Source of the DNA: Ruminococcaceae bacterium UBA4958
Lineage (GTDB): Bacteria; Bacillota; Clostridia; Oscillospirales; Acutalibacteraceae
Length of the DNA: 31,864 nt
Assembly (NCBI GenBank): GCA_002397355.1
Contig: DHAI01000106.1
Coordinates: forward strand, 1,075 to 32,938
Direction: 5' to 3'
Shown: positions 22,699-31,271 of the stretch, piece after piece
Position numbering within the stretch: the stretch's first letter is position 1
How the letters are laid out: each line of letters starts with the position of its first letter
The notes under the pieces: model-generated
What the model saw: the letters and a program-made list of their open reading frames with translations, nothing else
Told to the model about the DNA's origin: nothing
Database searches by the model: none
Translations under genes and position numbers: made by a program

Positions 22699-23892
22699 AT
22701 GAGTCAACGAAAATATGGTTCCGAATTCGGATTTCTGACGAGGGCCGTGCACACGGGCAACGACGTCGACCGCGAAACCGGCGCGATCAAGCGCCCCATC
22801 ACGCTCGGGAACTGCTACGAGCTGCCCTACGACCCGAGCAGCCTGAACTGGAGCAGCGCCGACAAAGCGCTTTATACCCGCAACGGCGGCGTGAATCAGA
22901 AATACCTTCAGGAAAAGATCGCGGCGCTGGAAGGGACGGAGGACTGCGTGGTCCTTGCCTCCGGCGTGGCCGCGCTTTCCGGGATATTTTTCACTTTTCT
23001 GAAATCCGGCGACCACGTGGTCTGCTCGAAGGTTACCTATATCGCCGTTTATCGGCTCCTGACGGAACATCTGAAAGAAAAATACGGCATCGAGGCCACG
23101 CTGGTGGATACGTCCGATCCGGAAGCGGTAAAAGCGGCGATCCGGCCCAATACGAAATTGATCCACATCGAAACGCCCGGAAACCCGACGATCGGCATCA
23201 GCGATATTGCGGCGATCGCAGAAATCGCCCGCGAAAACGGGATCCTTCTCTCCGTCGACAACACGTTCGCCTCGCCCTATCTTCAGCGGCCCGCCGAGCT
23301 GGGCGCCGACCTGACGGTGGAAAGCCTGACCAAATATATCAACGGCCACGGCGACGCGCTGGGCGGCTCCGTTTCCGGCAAAAAAGAACTTATAGACAAA
23401 ATCCGCGCGGAAGCGATGGTGAACCTCGGCGGGGCGATCAGCCCGTTCAACGCATGGCTCATCATGCGCGGGGCGGTCACGCTTCCCTTGCGGATGCGCC
23501 AGCACAGCGAAAGCGCCCTGAAAGTCGCGCAGTTCCTGAAAAGCAATCCCGCCGTCCGCTTTGTCGCCTATCCCGGGCTGGGAAGCGACCGGGGGCATAA
23601 GGTCGCCGCGAAACAGATGAAGAACGGGTTTTCCGGCATGATCGCCTTCGGCCTGAACGGGGACGCGGACGCTCACAACCGTTTTGTCAGCTGCCTTCGC
23701 GTGATTACGTCCGCGGTTTCCCTCGGGCACGACGAGAGCCTGATCGTCTTTCTCGGCCCCGACGACGAGCGGCAGTATCTGTACCCCGAAGAATTCCACG
23801 GCGGCTTTTTCCGCTTCAGCGTAGGGCTGGAGGACACGGAAGACATTGTCGGGGACATCCGTCAGGCTCTTGAAAGAGCCGGGCTGACATAA
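22699..23892 (+). CDS. Cys/Met-metabolism PLP enzyme (cystathionine synthase/lyase family)
   Basis: A 397-residue PLP enzyme of the gamma-family that includes cystathionine gamma-synthase, cystathionine gamma-lyase and methionine gamma-lyase. It has YTRNGGVNQ where relatives carry the phosphate-binding YxR, VDNTFASPYLQRP, and the PLP lysine Lys212 in VESLTKYINGHG. The loop usually written LYGGT reads TYIAVY: the cofactor-stacking Tyr stays, but both glycines are replaced, so this is not a textbook MetB. AAGGAG lies seven bases before the ATG. It follows metA by 183 bp on the same strand, so a role in Met/Cys interconversion is likely. The exact reaction is left open. Confidence 0.85.
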   Translation: MSQRKYGSEFGFLTRAVHTGNDVDRETGAIKRPITLGNCYELPYDPSSLNWSSADKALYTRNGGVNQKYLQEKIAALEGTEDCVVLASGVAALSGIFFTFLKSGDHVVCSKVTYIAVYRLLTEHLKEKYGIEATLVDTSDPEAVKAAIRPNTKLIHIETPGNPTIGISDIAAIAEIARENGILLSVDNTFASPYLQRPAELGADLTVESLTKYINGHGDALGGSVSGKKELIDKIRAEAMVNLGGAISPFNAWLIMRGAVTLPLRMRQHSESALKVAQFLKSNPAVRFVAYPGLGSDRGHKVAAKQMKNGFSGMIAFGLNGDADAHNRFVSCLRVITSAVSLGHDESLIVFLGPDDERQYLYPEEFHGGFFRFSVGLEDTEDIVGDIRQALERAGLT

Positions 23893-23995
23893 ACTTCCGT
23901 TCCCATACTCCTCCGCACCCGGGCACTGTAAAATTTCATCGAAGGAAAGCCAGAATGAGGGGGATTTTGCTCTGGCTCTCGGACCTTATCCGATT

Positions 23996-25270
23996 TCAGG
24001 ATTCCTGTAGGAATTGAAAGCCCCGGACGTTGAACAGCCTTCCCGCATATCCATGAAAGACCAGATAGACGGCATGGGTTCCCTTTACCGCTTTCACGCC
24101 GCAATAAAAAGCTTCCCAAGACTGCCACCCCTGCGTCGGCTCGACCACGGCGCGGCCGATACACTCCCCGTCCCTTTCATCCAGACGGATTTCAATTACT
24201 CCTCCGTACGCACTGCTCGCGGCTTTCACCATGAACCGTGAAGCCGCTCCGTCGAAATACAGATATTTGTACGCAGCCCAGTCTCCATCTTCGATGAAAG
24301 CGAGATAGTCCCGATAGACGCGGTCCACCCCGACCGAATCAATATGCACTTTGCCGGAAAGCAGGCACGCGCGGGACGCTTCCAGATAATCCGTGCACGC
24401 TATGGCACGGGAAGCGCCCTGAGTCGTCATTTCCACCTCCGGGATGCTTCCGTCCGGCTCAAATCGAATGGGTTCCGCGCATACGCGCCTGCTGTAGGGG
24501 CTGTTGTGCGTCGAACGATGGTAGAATACGTACCACCGGCCGTCGATCTCCTGAATGGACCCATGGTTGTTCCACGATTTCGGATCGCAGCCCGTATTGT
24601 CGATGATAACGCCGCCCTTTTGAAACGGGCCCAAGGGGGACCGGCCTGTGGCGTAGGAAATGCAGGTGGCCTTTCCCCTGCTGATGTCCGTGTAGACCAT
24701 GTAATACAATCCGTTGCGCTTGCGGACGGAAACGCCCTCATGAAAACCGTGTTCCCGATCCGTCAGCAAATTCCGGCGGAACGTTTTCGGATCGATCTCC
24801 GTCATGCTCGGCTTCAATCTGGCCCCCCGGACGGCAAACTGCCCCCAATAATAATAGCATTGGCCGTCATCATCCAGAAAGACGGCGGGGTCAATGCCGT
24901 CTCCGTTCGAAGCCTGGAGCGGAACCGCGCCCGTAAACGGCCCAGCGGGGCTCTTCGAAAACGCGACGCCCTCGCTCCCGTCGCCCGTGCAAAAATACAG
25001 GTAATAGACGCCGTTTTTACAGATGCAATCCGGCGCATAAAGCGGGCTCTGCGACCACGGGACACCGGCGTTTGGTCCGAGAGTGCGAAGGCTGACACCG
25101 TGCTCCGTCCAATCCGAAAAATTTCCGGAAGAAAACACATGGTACTCGTAGCTGCAGTACGTCGTTCCGTCCGGAATATCGTATGAGCCATACAGATAAG
25201 CGCGTCCATCCTGCCACTGCCTGGCCTCAACGTCGGGCACGAAAAAATTCAACGGAAGCACTGGATTCAT
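23996..25270 (-). CDS. Glycoside hydrolase family 43 with C-terminal CBM6-like domain
   Basis: Five-bladed-propeller glycosidase probably acting on arabinose or xylose side chains. The 424-residue protein starts MNPVLPLNFFVPD. The GH43 triad is visible: Asp13 (general base, VPDVEA), Asp127 (pKa modulator, GIDPAVFLDDDG) and Glu178 (general acid, FHEGVSV). Residues about 305-424 resemble a CBM6 module: YLAFIEDGDWAAYKYLYFDG, then EIRLDERDGECIG and final VYLVFHGYAGRLFNVRGF. There is no signal peptide, so it should act on imported oligosaccharides. GAGGAG lies seven bases before ATG 25268-25270; the open frame further upstream is not coding. No sugar transporter is nearby. Confidence 0.9.
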   Translation of the reverse strand: MNPVLPLNFFVPDVEARQWQDGRAYLYGSYDIPDGTTYCSYEYHVFSSGNFSDWTEHGVSLRTLGPNAGVPWSQSPLYAPDCICKNGVYYLYFCTGDGSEGVAFSKSPAGPFTGAVPLQASNGDGIDPAVFLDDDGQCYYYWGQFAVRGARLKPSMTEIDPKTFRRNLLTDREHGFHEGVSVRKRNGLYYMVYTDISRGKATCISYATGRSPLGPFQKGGVIIDNTGCDPKSWNNHGSIQEIDGRWYVFYHRSTHNSPYSRRVCAEPIRFEPDGSIPEVEMTTQGASRAIACTDYLEASRACLLSGKVHIDSVGVDRVYRDYLAFIEDGDWAAYKYLYFDGAASRFMVKAASSAYGGVIEIRLDERDGECIGRAVVEPTQGWQSWEAFYCGVKAVKGTHAVYLVFHGYAGRLFNVRGFQFLQES

Positions 25271-25377
25271 AGAGATTCTCCTCAATTTTACTGTGCGCGA
25301 ATTTTCTTTTATTCCCGAATGGCGTCTGATTGGAAATCGGGAGGACGGCCCGCAAAGATCAGCCGGCAACGCGGCCA

Positions 25378-25405
25378 TTGCTTTTCGGCGCTTTTGGGGT
25401 ATACT
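25378..25405 (+). promoter_or_regulatory. Candidate promoter for the methionine sulfoxide reductase gene
   Basis: TTGCTT (25378-25383), 16 bp, TATACT (25400-25405), 40 bp before the ATG. The -10 is strong and the -35 weak. GGGAGG (25431-25436) is the ribosome binding site. Confidence 0.5.
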
Positions 25406-25445
25406 GGAAGCGATTCCGAAAAGAGAACAAGGGAGGAAATGAAAA

Positions 25446-25940
25446 ATGGAACCGGCAAATACGATGAAAGCCAACCGTCCGGCGGGGCGGTACGGGCTGC
25501 TTTTGAAGCAGGCGCAGGCTCTGCTGGAAGGGGAAAACGACTGGGTCGCGAACCTTTCCAACATTGCGGCGCTGCTGAGCTCGGCGCTTCCGCAGATCAA
25601 CTGGGTCGGCTTTTACCGGATGAAGGGCGGGGAGCTTCTGCTCGGCCCGTTTCAGGGCAAGCCGGCCTGCGTCCATATTCCTGTGGGAAAAGGCGTGTGC
25701 GGAACCGCCGTTCAGCGAAACGCGACGCAGGTAATCCCGGACGTGCGTTGCTTTCCGGGGCACATTGCCTGCGATTGCGATTCCGTGTCCGAGCTGGTGG
25801 TTCCCCTGCGCGCGCAGGGAAGGATCGTCGGCGTTCTGGACATTGACAGTCCGCGCGCGGAACGCTTCGGCGATGCGGACGCCCGCGCGATGGAAGCAAT
25901 CGCGGAGCTGGTTTCCCGCAGCTGCGCATGGGACGGCTGA
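25446..25940 (+). CDS. msrC: Free methionine-(R)-sulfoxide reductase (GAF domain)
   Basis: Reduces free methionine-R-sulfoxide, repairing the oxidised amino acid in the cytoplasm. The 164-residue protein is one GAF domain. Family blocks are present in order: NWVGFYR, LLGPFQGKPACVHIP, GVCGTA, PGHIACD and VVPLRAQGRIVGVLDID. The three cysteines expected from yeast and E. coli enzymes are all there: Cys75, Cys85 and Cys109, with the 10- and 24-residue spacings of Cys91, Cys101 and Cys125 in yeast. Additional Cys102 and Cys111 lie close to Cys109. It fits the nearby methionine genes, though it has its own promoter. Confidence 0.93.
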   Translation: MEPANTMKANRPAGRYGLLLKQAQALLEGENDWVANLSNIAALLSSALPQINWVGFYRMKGGELLLGPFQGKPACVHIPVGKGVCGTAVQRNATQVIPDVRCFPGHIACDCDSVSELVVPLRAQGRIVGVLDIDSPRAERFGDADARAMEAIAELVSRSCAWDG

Positions 25941-26049
25941 CGTGCGCCGGAAGGGAAGGGGCTCAGACGGACAAAACGGGCGGCCTCCGAAACGCGCCGG
26001 GGGCCGCCTATCACCGTGGTGCGAGAGTACCGGGCAATGACATCAAACG

Positions 26050-26070
26050 GAAGCGGAAGAATTCCGCTTC
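26050..26070. terminator. Hairpin between convergent msrC and aldolase genes
   Basis: GAAGCGGAA (26050-26058) pairs with TTCCGCTTC (26062-26070) around GAA. There is no T-run on either side, so a terminator role is only suggested by the position between convergent stops. The gap 25941-26103 shows nothing else. Confidence 0.35.
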
Positions 26071-26103
26071 ACCACGGGCAGTGTATTTTCCGGCGTCCGC
26101 CAC

Positions 26104-27030
26104 TTATTCCTTCAGAAAAAAATCCTCCATTTTTCCGTTCAAAAGGCGGAGCATGTCGATTTCGTCCCTGACGTACCGGCTCAGAGGGGCGCCGCCGTTC
26201 ACCCGGCAGGCGCTTTCCATCGGCACTCCGACAGAGTTGAGATAATATTTGGCGCAGGACGGATATTGCTGTGTCTCCACCCAGGACAGCACGGTCAGGT
26301 AGGACTGCAATAATTCCGCCTTGTCGGGATGTGCCTTGTAACTGTCGAAAAGCCGCACAAGCAGTCTCGGGCAGATATTGGCCATAACGCCGCAGAAACC
26401 GCTCGCACCGTCCCTCAGCGACTGAAGAAGCGTGGGGGTGTTCGCATTGAACAGTTTCAGCCCCGACTCCCCGATCCATTTCAGCCTTCGGGCAATGAGT
26501 TCTCCGTCGCAGCAGGTATCCTTAAGGAAGTTGATTCTGCCGCTTTGGGCGCACCATTTGAGAACTTTTTCGGAAAGCAGCCTTTTATAGGGATACGGGC
26601 ATTCGTAAACGCCGAAGTTCACGCCCGGAATCGCCTTCAGGATCGCGCCGCAGCGCTCGATCCACACCTCGTCCGATTCGTCCCGCAAGGCGAGACGGTT
26701 GCTTACCAGCACGACGGCATCCACACCGGTTTCCGCGATCGCTTTCAGTTCCTCGATCTGTTCGGCCGGGTCGTCTGAAATATGGCCTGACGCAACGACC
26801 TGCACCCTGCCCGCCGAAAGTCTTACGGTTTCCCTTGCGAGCGCAATCCGTTCCTCCAGCGCAAGCTGAAACATTTCGGAGGATTGGCAAACCGCGAATA
26901 TTCCGGACACGCCGCTGTCGACATACCAGTTTACAAGCCGCTCGACCGCTTTTTTATCGATCTTGCCGCCGTCGGTGAACGGGGTGAGCATCGTCGGCCA
27001 GACACCGGATGAAATTGTATTTTTCAACAT
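26104..27030 (-). CDS. DapA/NanA-family aldolase (dihydrodipicolinate synthase family)
   Basis: A 308-residue Schiff-base TIM-barrel enzyme of the dihydrodipicolinate synthase / N-acetylneuraminate lyase family. The Schiff-base lysine is Lys170 in INFLKDTCC and the conserved tyrosine is Tyr142 in GVYECPYPYK. The usual GTTGE-type pyruvate-binding motif reads CQSSEMF, unlike true DapA, so lysine biosynthesis is unlikely and a sugar-acid aldolase or lyase is more probable. A sialidase-like remnant lies immediately upstream on the same strand, which suggests sialic-acid or related sugar catabolism; that is inference. The start at 27028-27030 has only a weak GAAAGAG ribosome binding site eight bases upstream. 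Confidence 0.85.
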   Translation of the reverse strand: MLKNTISSGVWPTMLTPFTDGGKIDKKAVERLVNWYVDSGVSGIFAVCQSSEMFQLALEERIALARETVRLSAGRVQVVASGHISDDPAEQIEELKAIAETGVDAVVLVSNRLALRDESDEVWIERCGAILKAIPGVNFGVYECPYPYKRLLSEKVLKWCAQSGRINFLKDTCCDGELIARRLKWIGESGLKLFNANTPTLLQSLRDGASGFCGVMANICPRLLVRLFDSYKAHPDKAELLQSYLTVLSWVETQQYPSCAKYYLNSVGVPMESACRVNGGAPLSRYVRDEIDMLRLLNGKMEDFFLKE

Positions 27031-27065
27031 TTTATCTACTCTTTCCGGTTTGTTTTTTCAGCAGC

Positions 27066-27404
27066 TCAGCTTTCCAGCCATGCGGGGTTGAAGCGGCAGT
27101 ACAGTCCGCTGCTGATCAGGTGGACTACGCCGTCCGGCGCCTGGGCGGCCGCAAGGCGGCCCCTGGACTCGGCGTGGTTTTCGTCAAGCTCGAAGGTCCC
27201 GGTCCATGCGCCGCCGTTTTCCTTCCGGTCGGCGCCGTTAGTCAGCAGCTTTTTAACGGGCCGGCTCTTTCCGCCGTCGCGGGAAAGGGCGGCGAATATG
27301 CCGAACACGCGCGTCCTTTTGCCGAAAAAGGACCCGCCATCCAGCGTCACCGCCACTTCCTTTGCATAGGAAGGAATCCGGCCCGCCCCCTTTGCGCAGC
27401 TTGC
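27066..27404 (-). pseudogene. C-terminal remnant of a sialidase/BNR-like protein
   Basis: About 100 codons remain open in frame, ending at TGA 27066-27068. The recognisable part reads VAVTLDGGSFFGKRTRVFG, LSRDGGKSRP (a degenerate Asp-box with the final Trp lost), ELDENHAESRGRLAAAQAP and VVHLISSGLYCRFNPAWLES. These resemble the C-terminal end of exo-sialidase-like BNR proteins, which are normally well over 300 residues. The first possible start is GTG 27354-27356, without a properly spaced ribosome binding site; upstream the frame runs into yqeY. So the N-terminal two thirds seem deleted. A functional short protein is possible but less likely. The neighbouring aldolase may belong to the same lost pathway. 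Confidence 0.6.
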
Positions 27405-27405
27405 C

Positions 27406-27858
27406 CTACTTTCCGCCGCACGCTTCGGAGACCATGCGGCTCACTGCCGCGCCGTCCGCCCGCCCTTTCACCAGCGGCATCAGCGCCCGCATTACCCGGC
27501 CCTTGTCCTTCGGGGAAGGGGCCGTGATGCCGAGTTGCCCGAACACGCCGCGGATCATCCCGCCGATCTCCTCTTCGGAAATCCCTTTCGGCGCAAACTC
27601 CTCCAGAACGGAAAGCGCGAACCGGTTTTTCTCGATAATATCCTTCCGGTCCTTCGGCGCCGTTTCCACCGCTTCCTTCGTCTGTTTGATCTCGCGGCGG
27701 ATCACGGCGTTCTCTTCTTCCTCCGTCAGATCGGCATGCTTGTCTACCCACTTCGCCTTCAGGGCGGAAAGCAGCAGGGAGAACACGTCTTTCCTCGCCT
27801 TGTCGCCGCTTTTCATCGCCTTCACCATTTCCGAACGGACCTCTTCTATTTTAGACAT
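27406..27858 (-). CDS. yqeY: GatB/YqeY domain-containing protein
   Basis: A 150-residue YqeY-type protein, related to the tRNA-binding tail of the GatB amidotransferase subunit; its cellular role is unsettled. The family pattern is clear: MVKAMKSGDKARKDVFSLLL at the start, EENAVIRREIKQTKEAV in the middle, and the helical C-terminal domain with KDKGRVMRALMPLVKGRADG. Length is usual. AAAGGAGG lies upstream of the ATG, and the YbbR gene ends 21 bp before, so the gene is probably the end of the cdaA-cdaR transcript. Confidence 0.93.
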   Translation of the reverse strand: MSKIEEVRSEMVKAMKSGDKARKDVFSLLLSALKAKWVDKHADLTEEEENAVIRREIKQTKEAVETAPKDRKDIIEKNRFALSVLEEFAPKGISEEEIGGMIRGVFGQLGITAPSPKDKGRVMRALMPLVKGRADGAAVSRMVSEACGGK

Positions 27859-27879
27859 CCAAAAGCGCCTCCTTTGTCT

Positions 27880-29193
27880 TCAATCGCTGTTTTTCTGGGA
27901 GATGTTCACGGTGATCATATAGCTCCCGTAAACCCAGCAGCTGGTAGAGCCGCTGACGGTAAACGTTACGGGCACTTCCGTCTGCCCGGTAAAATTCCCC
28001 GTGCTGGAAAGATCCACGCTGCCCACCAGGCTGGAATTGGAAAGCTTCGCCACTTCCAAAGGCGGGCCAACCACCGTGACGGAAATTCCGTCCGACGTAA
28101 TGCTCGCCGTCTTGTCGGTGCCGAGATTCTTTACGCCGAACAACGAAGCCGTCATCAGCCTCGTCGACATACCCTCAAGATTCAGCGTGATGCGCGCCGA
28201 GGGCTGATTGCTCAGGTTCTTGCAGGACTTCGGCAGCGTGAGATCCACATCGAACGTGTTGTGGGACGGGCTGATCTCCGCAAAATTGATCGTGTCGAGA
28301 CTGAGCTTGCCTCCCAGTTCGGCAAGCGTGTCCTTCGGGCCGGCGATCTCTATCGTCGACGGAGAAATGGCGATCTTCCCGGAGCTCAGGGTAAGGCCGG
28401 ACGGCTTGTTGGCGAAAGTCGGCTCCAGCGCCACGGTCTGCCGCGGAAGAACCGGAATGGTCACATCCACCTTTTCGGGGTTGATGGTCATATCCCCGTT
28501 CCCCAGTTTGTTCCCGTTCGCGTCGTACAGCACGAGGTCGGCGGTGAAATGCACCGTATCCGTCAGCGTCTTGGTGACTTTGTATTCATAGGTGACCTTG
28601 TTGATCTGGCTGACCTGCTTTTCCGGGCCGGAAATCGTCACGTTGTCCGAGCTGAGCGTCGGCGCGCCGACAAAATACGACGGGTCCGATTGGTATCCCT
28701 CGGCGTATGAAATATCGTCTACGATGGGAAACGTCTTTTCCCTGTACCGGTCGACCGAAACATAGATCTGCTGCGGGAAGATGGAATCGACCGTATACTG
28801 GTTCGCGCCGAAGTTCTGGCCCACGTTCTGCACCTGAAGCGAAAGCGGGTAGCTCCCCTGCGCGGTGACCGTGGCGGGGAGCGTGGCGACGCACTCGATG
28901 TCGGAAGCCTTGAGCTGGCCGACGATCATGCTGTTCCCCTTCACATAAACCGTTGCGGTATTGTCGCTCTGCTTGAAAACCTTCACGCCGTCCGCCTGCG
29001 CGGAATCGGACAGAACCACTTTCACGGGAACGCCCGTGATCGCCTTGGGGCGGTCCTGCGTGTCGCTTGAGACCATGATGGCCCAGAGAACGAGAGCCAG
29101 AAAGACGGAAAACGCAATGGCGAATTTATTGTTGTAAAACAAGCGGTCCCAGCCGAAATGTTTGGAAGGATTTTTCTTTTTTACGTCTTTCAC
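27880..29193 (-). CDS. cdaR: YbbR domain protein, CdaA regulator
   Basis: Membrane-anchored regulator of the diadenylate cyclase CdaA. The 437-residue protein has one N-terminal transmembrane helix (about residues 24-43, FAIAFSVFLALVLWAIMV) and then several extracellular YbbR repeats of about 85 residues, seen in recurring GVPVKVVL, IYVSVDRYREK, VTISGPEKQV and ITLNLEGMS blocks. Its ATG overlaps the cdaA stop by four bases (ATGA), the usual coupled order. In Bacillus and Listeria CdaR modulates CdaA activity; the same is expected here. Confidence 0.93.
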   Translation of the reverse strand: MKDVKKKNPSKHFGWDRLFYNNKFAIAFSVFLALVLWAIMVSSDTQDRPKAITGVPVKVVLSDSAQADGVKVFKQSDNTATVYVKGNSMIVGQLKASDIECVATLPATVTAQGSYPLSLQVQNVGQNFGANQYTVDSIFPQQIYVSVDRYREKTFPIVDDISYAEGYQSDPSYFVGAPTLSSDNVTISGPEKQVSQINKVTYEYKVTKTLTDTVHFTADLVLYDANGNKLGNGDMTINPEKVDVTIPVLPRQTVALEPTFANKPSGLTLSSGKIAISPSTIEIAGPKDTLAELGGKLSLDTINFAEISPSHNTFDVDLTLPKSCKNLSNQPSARITLNLEGMSTRLMTASLFGVKNLGTDKTASITSDGISVTVVGPPLEVAKLSNSSLVGSVDLSSTGNFTGQTEVPVTFTVSGSTSCWVYGSYMITVNISQKNSD

Positions 29194-30047
29194 GATTTTT
29201 TCCCCCTTTTGATCGAGGGGATCCAGCCCTGCTCGCTTTTACTGCTCAATAGGTAAGACTCCAGCGCGCTGCGAAGCGTTTCCCGGGTGTAATTCCGGGT
29301 GATGACGCCGTTGACCACAACGGAAATCTGCCCGGTCTCCTCGGAAACGACGATGACGACCGCGTCCGAATTCTCGCTCATGCCGATGGCGGCCCGGTGG
29401 CGCGTGCCCAGCTCGATGGCGACGCGGTCGCTCTTGGTCAGCGGGAGGATGCATCCGGCGGCGTAAACCATGCCTTCGCGCAGGATCATGGCGCCGTCGT
29501 GCAGCGGGGCCTTGTTGAAGAAAATATTGCAGATGATCGGCGAACTCGGAATCGCGTTGATCACGGTCCCGGTATCGATAATGTCGCCGAGCTTCGTTTC
29601 CCGCTCAAAGACGATCAGGGCGCCCGTCTTCTGTTTCGACATCTGCCCCGCCGCGTCCACCACCGCGTTGATCGCCCGGCGTGCGCGGCGAAGCGCCTCG
29701 TCGGAATCGCCGGTAAACCAGTCCTTCTTGCCGATGCCGCTCCGTCCGAGCTGCTCGAGGGCGCGGCGGATCTCCGGCTGGAATACGATCATCAGCACGA
29801 TCAGCGAGAACTGGAAAAAATACGCCAGGATCGTCTCCATCATCGTCAGCCGGAGGAGATAGGAGAGCCACCAAACGACCAGAAGGATGATGATGCCTTT
29901 CACAAGCTGGCCGGCGCGCGTCTCGCGGACCAGCTTGATGCCGTTGAAGATGATAAAGGAGACGAGACCGATATCCAGCGCATCGGTCAGCCGAAACTGA
30001 TGAATGAGCTGAAGGAACGTATTCCATGCGGTTATGACACCATCCAT
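29190..30047 (-). CDS. cdaA: Diadenylate cyclase CdaA
   Basis: Makes the second messenger c-di-AMP from two ATP, controlling potassium and osmotic balance. The 285-residue protein has three N-terminal transmembrane helices (about 19-36, 47-67, 72-90), then the DAC domain. The two catalytic motifs are intact: DGA at residues 184-186 in LHDGAMILR, and RHR at 216-218 in GTRHRAAIG. Length and topology are those of the Bacillus/Listeria enzyme. The ATG has GAAGGA just upstream; a desulfurase-like gene ends 36 bp before it on the same strand. glmM, often third in this operon, does not follow here; yqeY does. Confidence 0.96.
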   Translation of the reverse strand: MDGVITAWNTFLQLIHQFRLTDALDIGLVSFIIFNGIKLVRETRAGQLVKGIIILLVVWWLSYLLRLTMMETILAYFFQFSLIVLMIVFQPEIRRALEQLGRSGIGKKDWFTGDSDEALRRARRAINAVVDAAGQMSKQKTGALIVFERETKLGDIIDTGTVINAIPSSPIICNIFFNKAPLHDGAMILREGMVYAAGCILPLTKSDRVAIELGTRHRAAIGMSENSDAVVIVVSEETGQISVVVNGVITRNYTRETLRSALESYLLSSKSEQGWIPSIKRGKKS

Positions 30048-30083
30048 ACTTTTTTCCTTCCGTCCGAGATAGAAAAACCTTTT

Positions 30084-31271
30084 TTATTTTACCATATCTT
30101 TGCTCAGATTCAATGCTTTCTTCCGTGATTTTTTCATCAGGATCTGGCGGACCGCAGCCAAAAGCGTCCTCATGTCCGTCTGTGTGGAAAATGCGGACGG
30201 GCAGATGCGGACGGCGCCGCGCTCCAGCGTGCCGTAAAAGCGGTGCGCGGACGGCGCGCAGTGCAGCCCGGCCCGCACGGCGATGCCGCAGGCGCCGAGG
30301 GCGCGGCCCACTTCCTCGCTCGCCATGCCCCGCAGATTGAACGAAAGGACCGGCGCGCACCAGCGCGGGTCCGGCATGGGGGTGTAAAGCTCCACGCCGT
30401 CCGTCGCGGACAACCCGGCGTAAAGGGAGCGCAGGAGGGAGATTTCATGCTCCAGAATGTGGCTGCGTCCGGTGCAGCGCACGAAATCGATACCCGCGCG
30501 CAGGCCGGCGATGCCCGGCATATTCACCGTGCCGCTTTCAAAGCGCTCCGGCATGCCGGAAGGCTGCTCCTGGGAAAGCGACTCCGTCCCCGTCCCGCCC
30601 TCTACAAGCGTCGCGAGCTCTCCGCCATGCGGCGTGATCAGCATGCCGGTCCCCATTGGCCCGTAAAGTCCCTTGTGGCCCGCCGCGCAGAGATAATCGA
30701 TCCCGCTGTCCGCCATATCGATCGGAAGCAGGCCGGCCGACTGGGCGCAGTCCACGGCCGTGGGCACCCCGTACTGGCGCGCGAGCGCCGCGATGCGCTC
30801 GACCGGCAGCCGGATGCCCCACACATTGGACGCGTGCGTGCAGAACACGAGCTTCGTGTTGTCGCGCAGCGCTTCGCGGAACGCGGCGACCGTGCGGTCG
30901 TTGTCGCCCGGAAAAACGCGCGCTTCCGTCCACGTCACCCCGGAAGCGGCCAGCGCGTGGAGCGGGCGCATCACCGCGTTATGCTCCAGGCACGAGACGA
31001 CGACGTGGTCGCCCGCATGGAGCAGGCCCTTCAGGACGAAATTGACGGCGCTGGTGCAGTTCAGCGTGAAGGCCACGCATTCCGGTCCCGGCGCGTTAAA
31101 GAAATCCGCCGCCTCGCAACGGCAGCGGTATACTTCCTCCGACGAAGCAATAGCCATTGCGTGGCCGGCGCGGCCCGGGTTCGCCCCGTAGCGCACCAGC
31201 GCGCGCTGTACGGCGATCCGCACCGCGCGCGGCTTCGGATAGGTTGTGGCGGCGTTGTCCAGGTAAATCAT
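30084..31271 (-). CDS. Cysteine desulfurase-like class V aminotransferase (TIGR01977 type)
   Basis: PLP enzyme resembling NifS/SufS, which would take sulfur or selenium from cysteine or selenocysteine as a persulfide. The 395-residue protein starts MIYLDNAATTYPKP, has SCLEHNAVMRP, the PLP lysine Lys200 in AAGHKGLYGPMGTG and a catalytic-type Cys338 in RAGLHCAPSAH. The sequence fits the clostridial cysteine-desulfurase-family group that is commonly paired with a DUF3343 gene, as here: its ATG overlaps the DUF3343 stop by four bases. A link to selenium or molybdenum-cofactor sulfuration is often proposed for this pair but not shown in this window; no selD or iscU is present. Confidence 0.9.
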   Translation of the reverse strand: MIYLDNAATTYPKPRAVRIAVQRALVRYGANPGRAGHAMAIASSEEVYRCRCEAADFFNAPGPECVAFTLNCTSAVNFVLKGLLHAGDHVVVSCLEHNAVMRPLHALAASGVTWTEARVFPGDNDRTVAAFREALRDNTKLVFCTHASNVWGIRLPVERIAALARQYGVPTAVDCAQSAGLLPIDMADSGIDYLCAAGHKGLYGPMGTGMLITPHGGELATLVEGGTGTESLSQEQPSGMPERFESGTVNMPGIAGLRAGIDFVRCTGRSHILEHEISLLRSLYAGLSATDGVELYTPMPDPRWCAPVLSFNLRGMASEEVGRALGACGIAVRAGLHCAPSAHRFYGTLERGAVRICPSAFSTQTDMRTLLAAVRQILMKKSRKKALNLSKDMVK

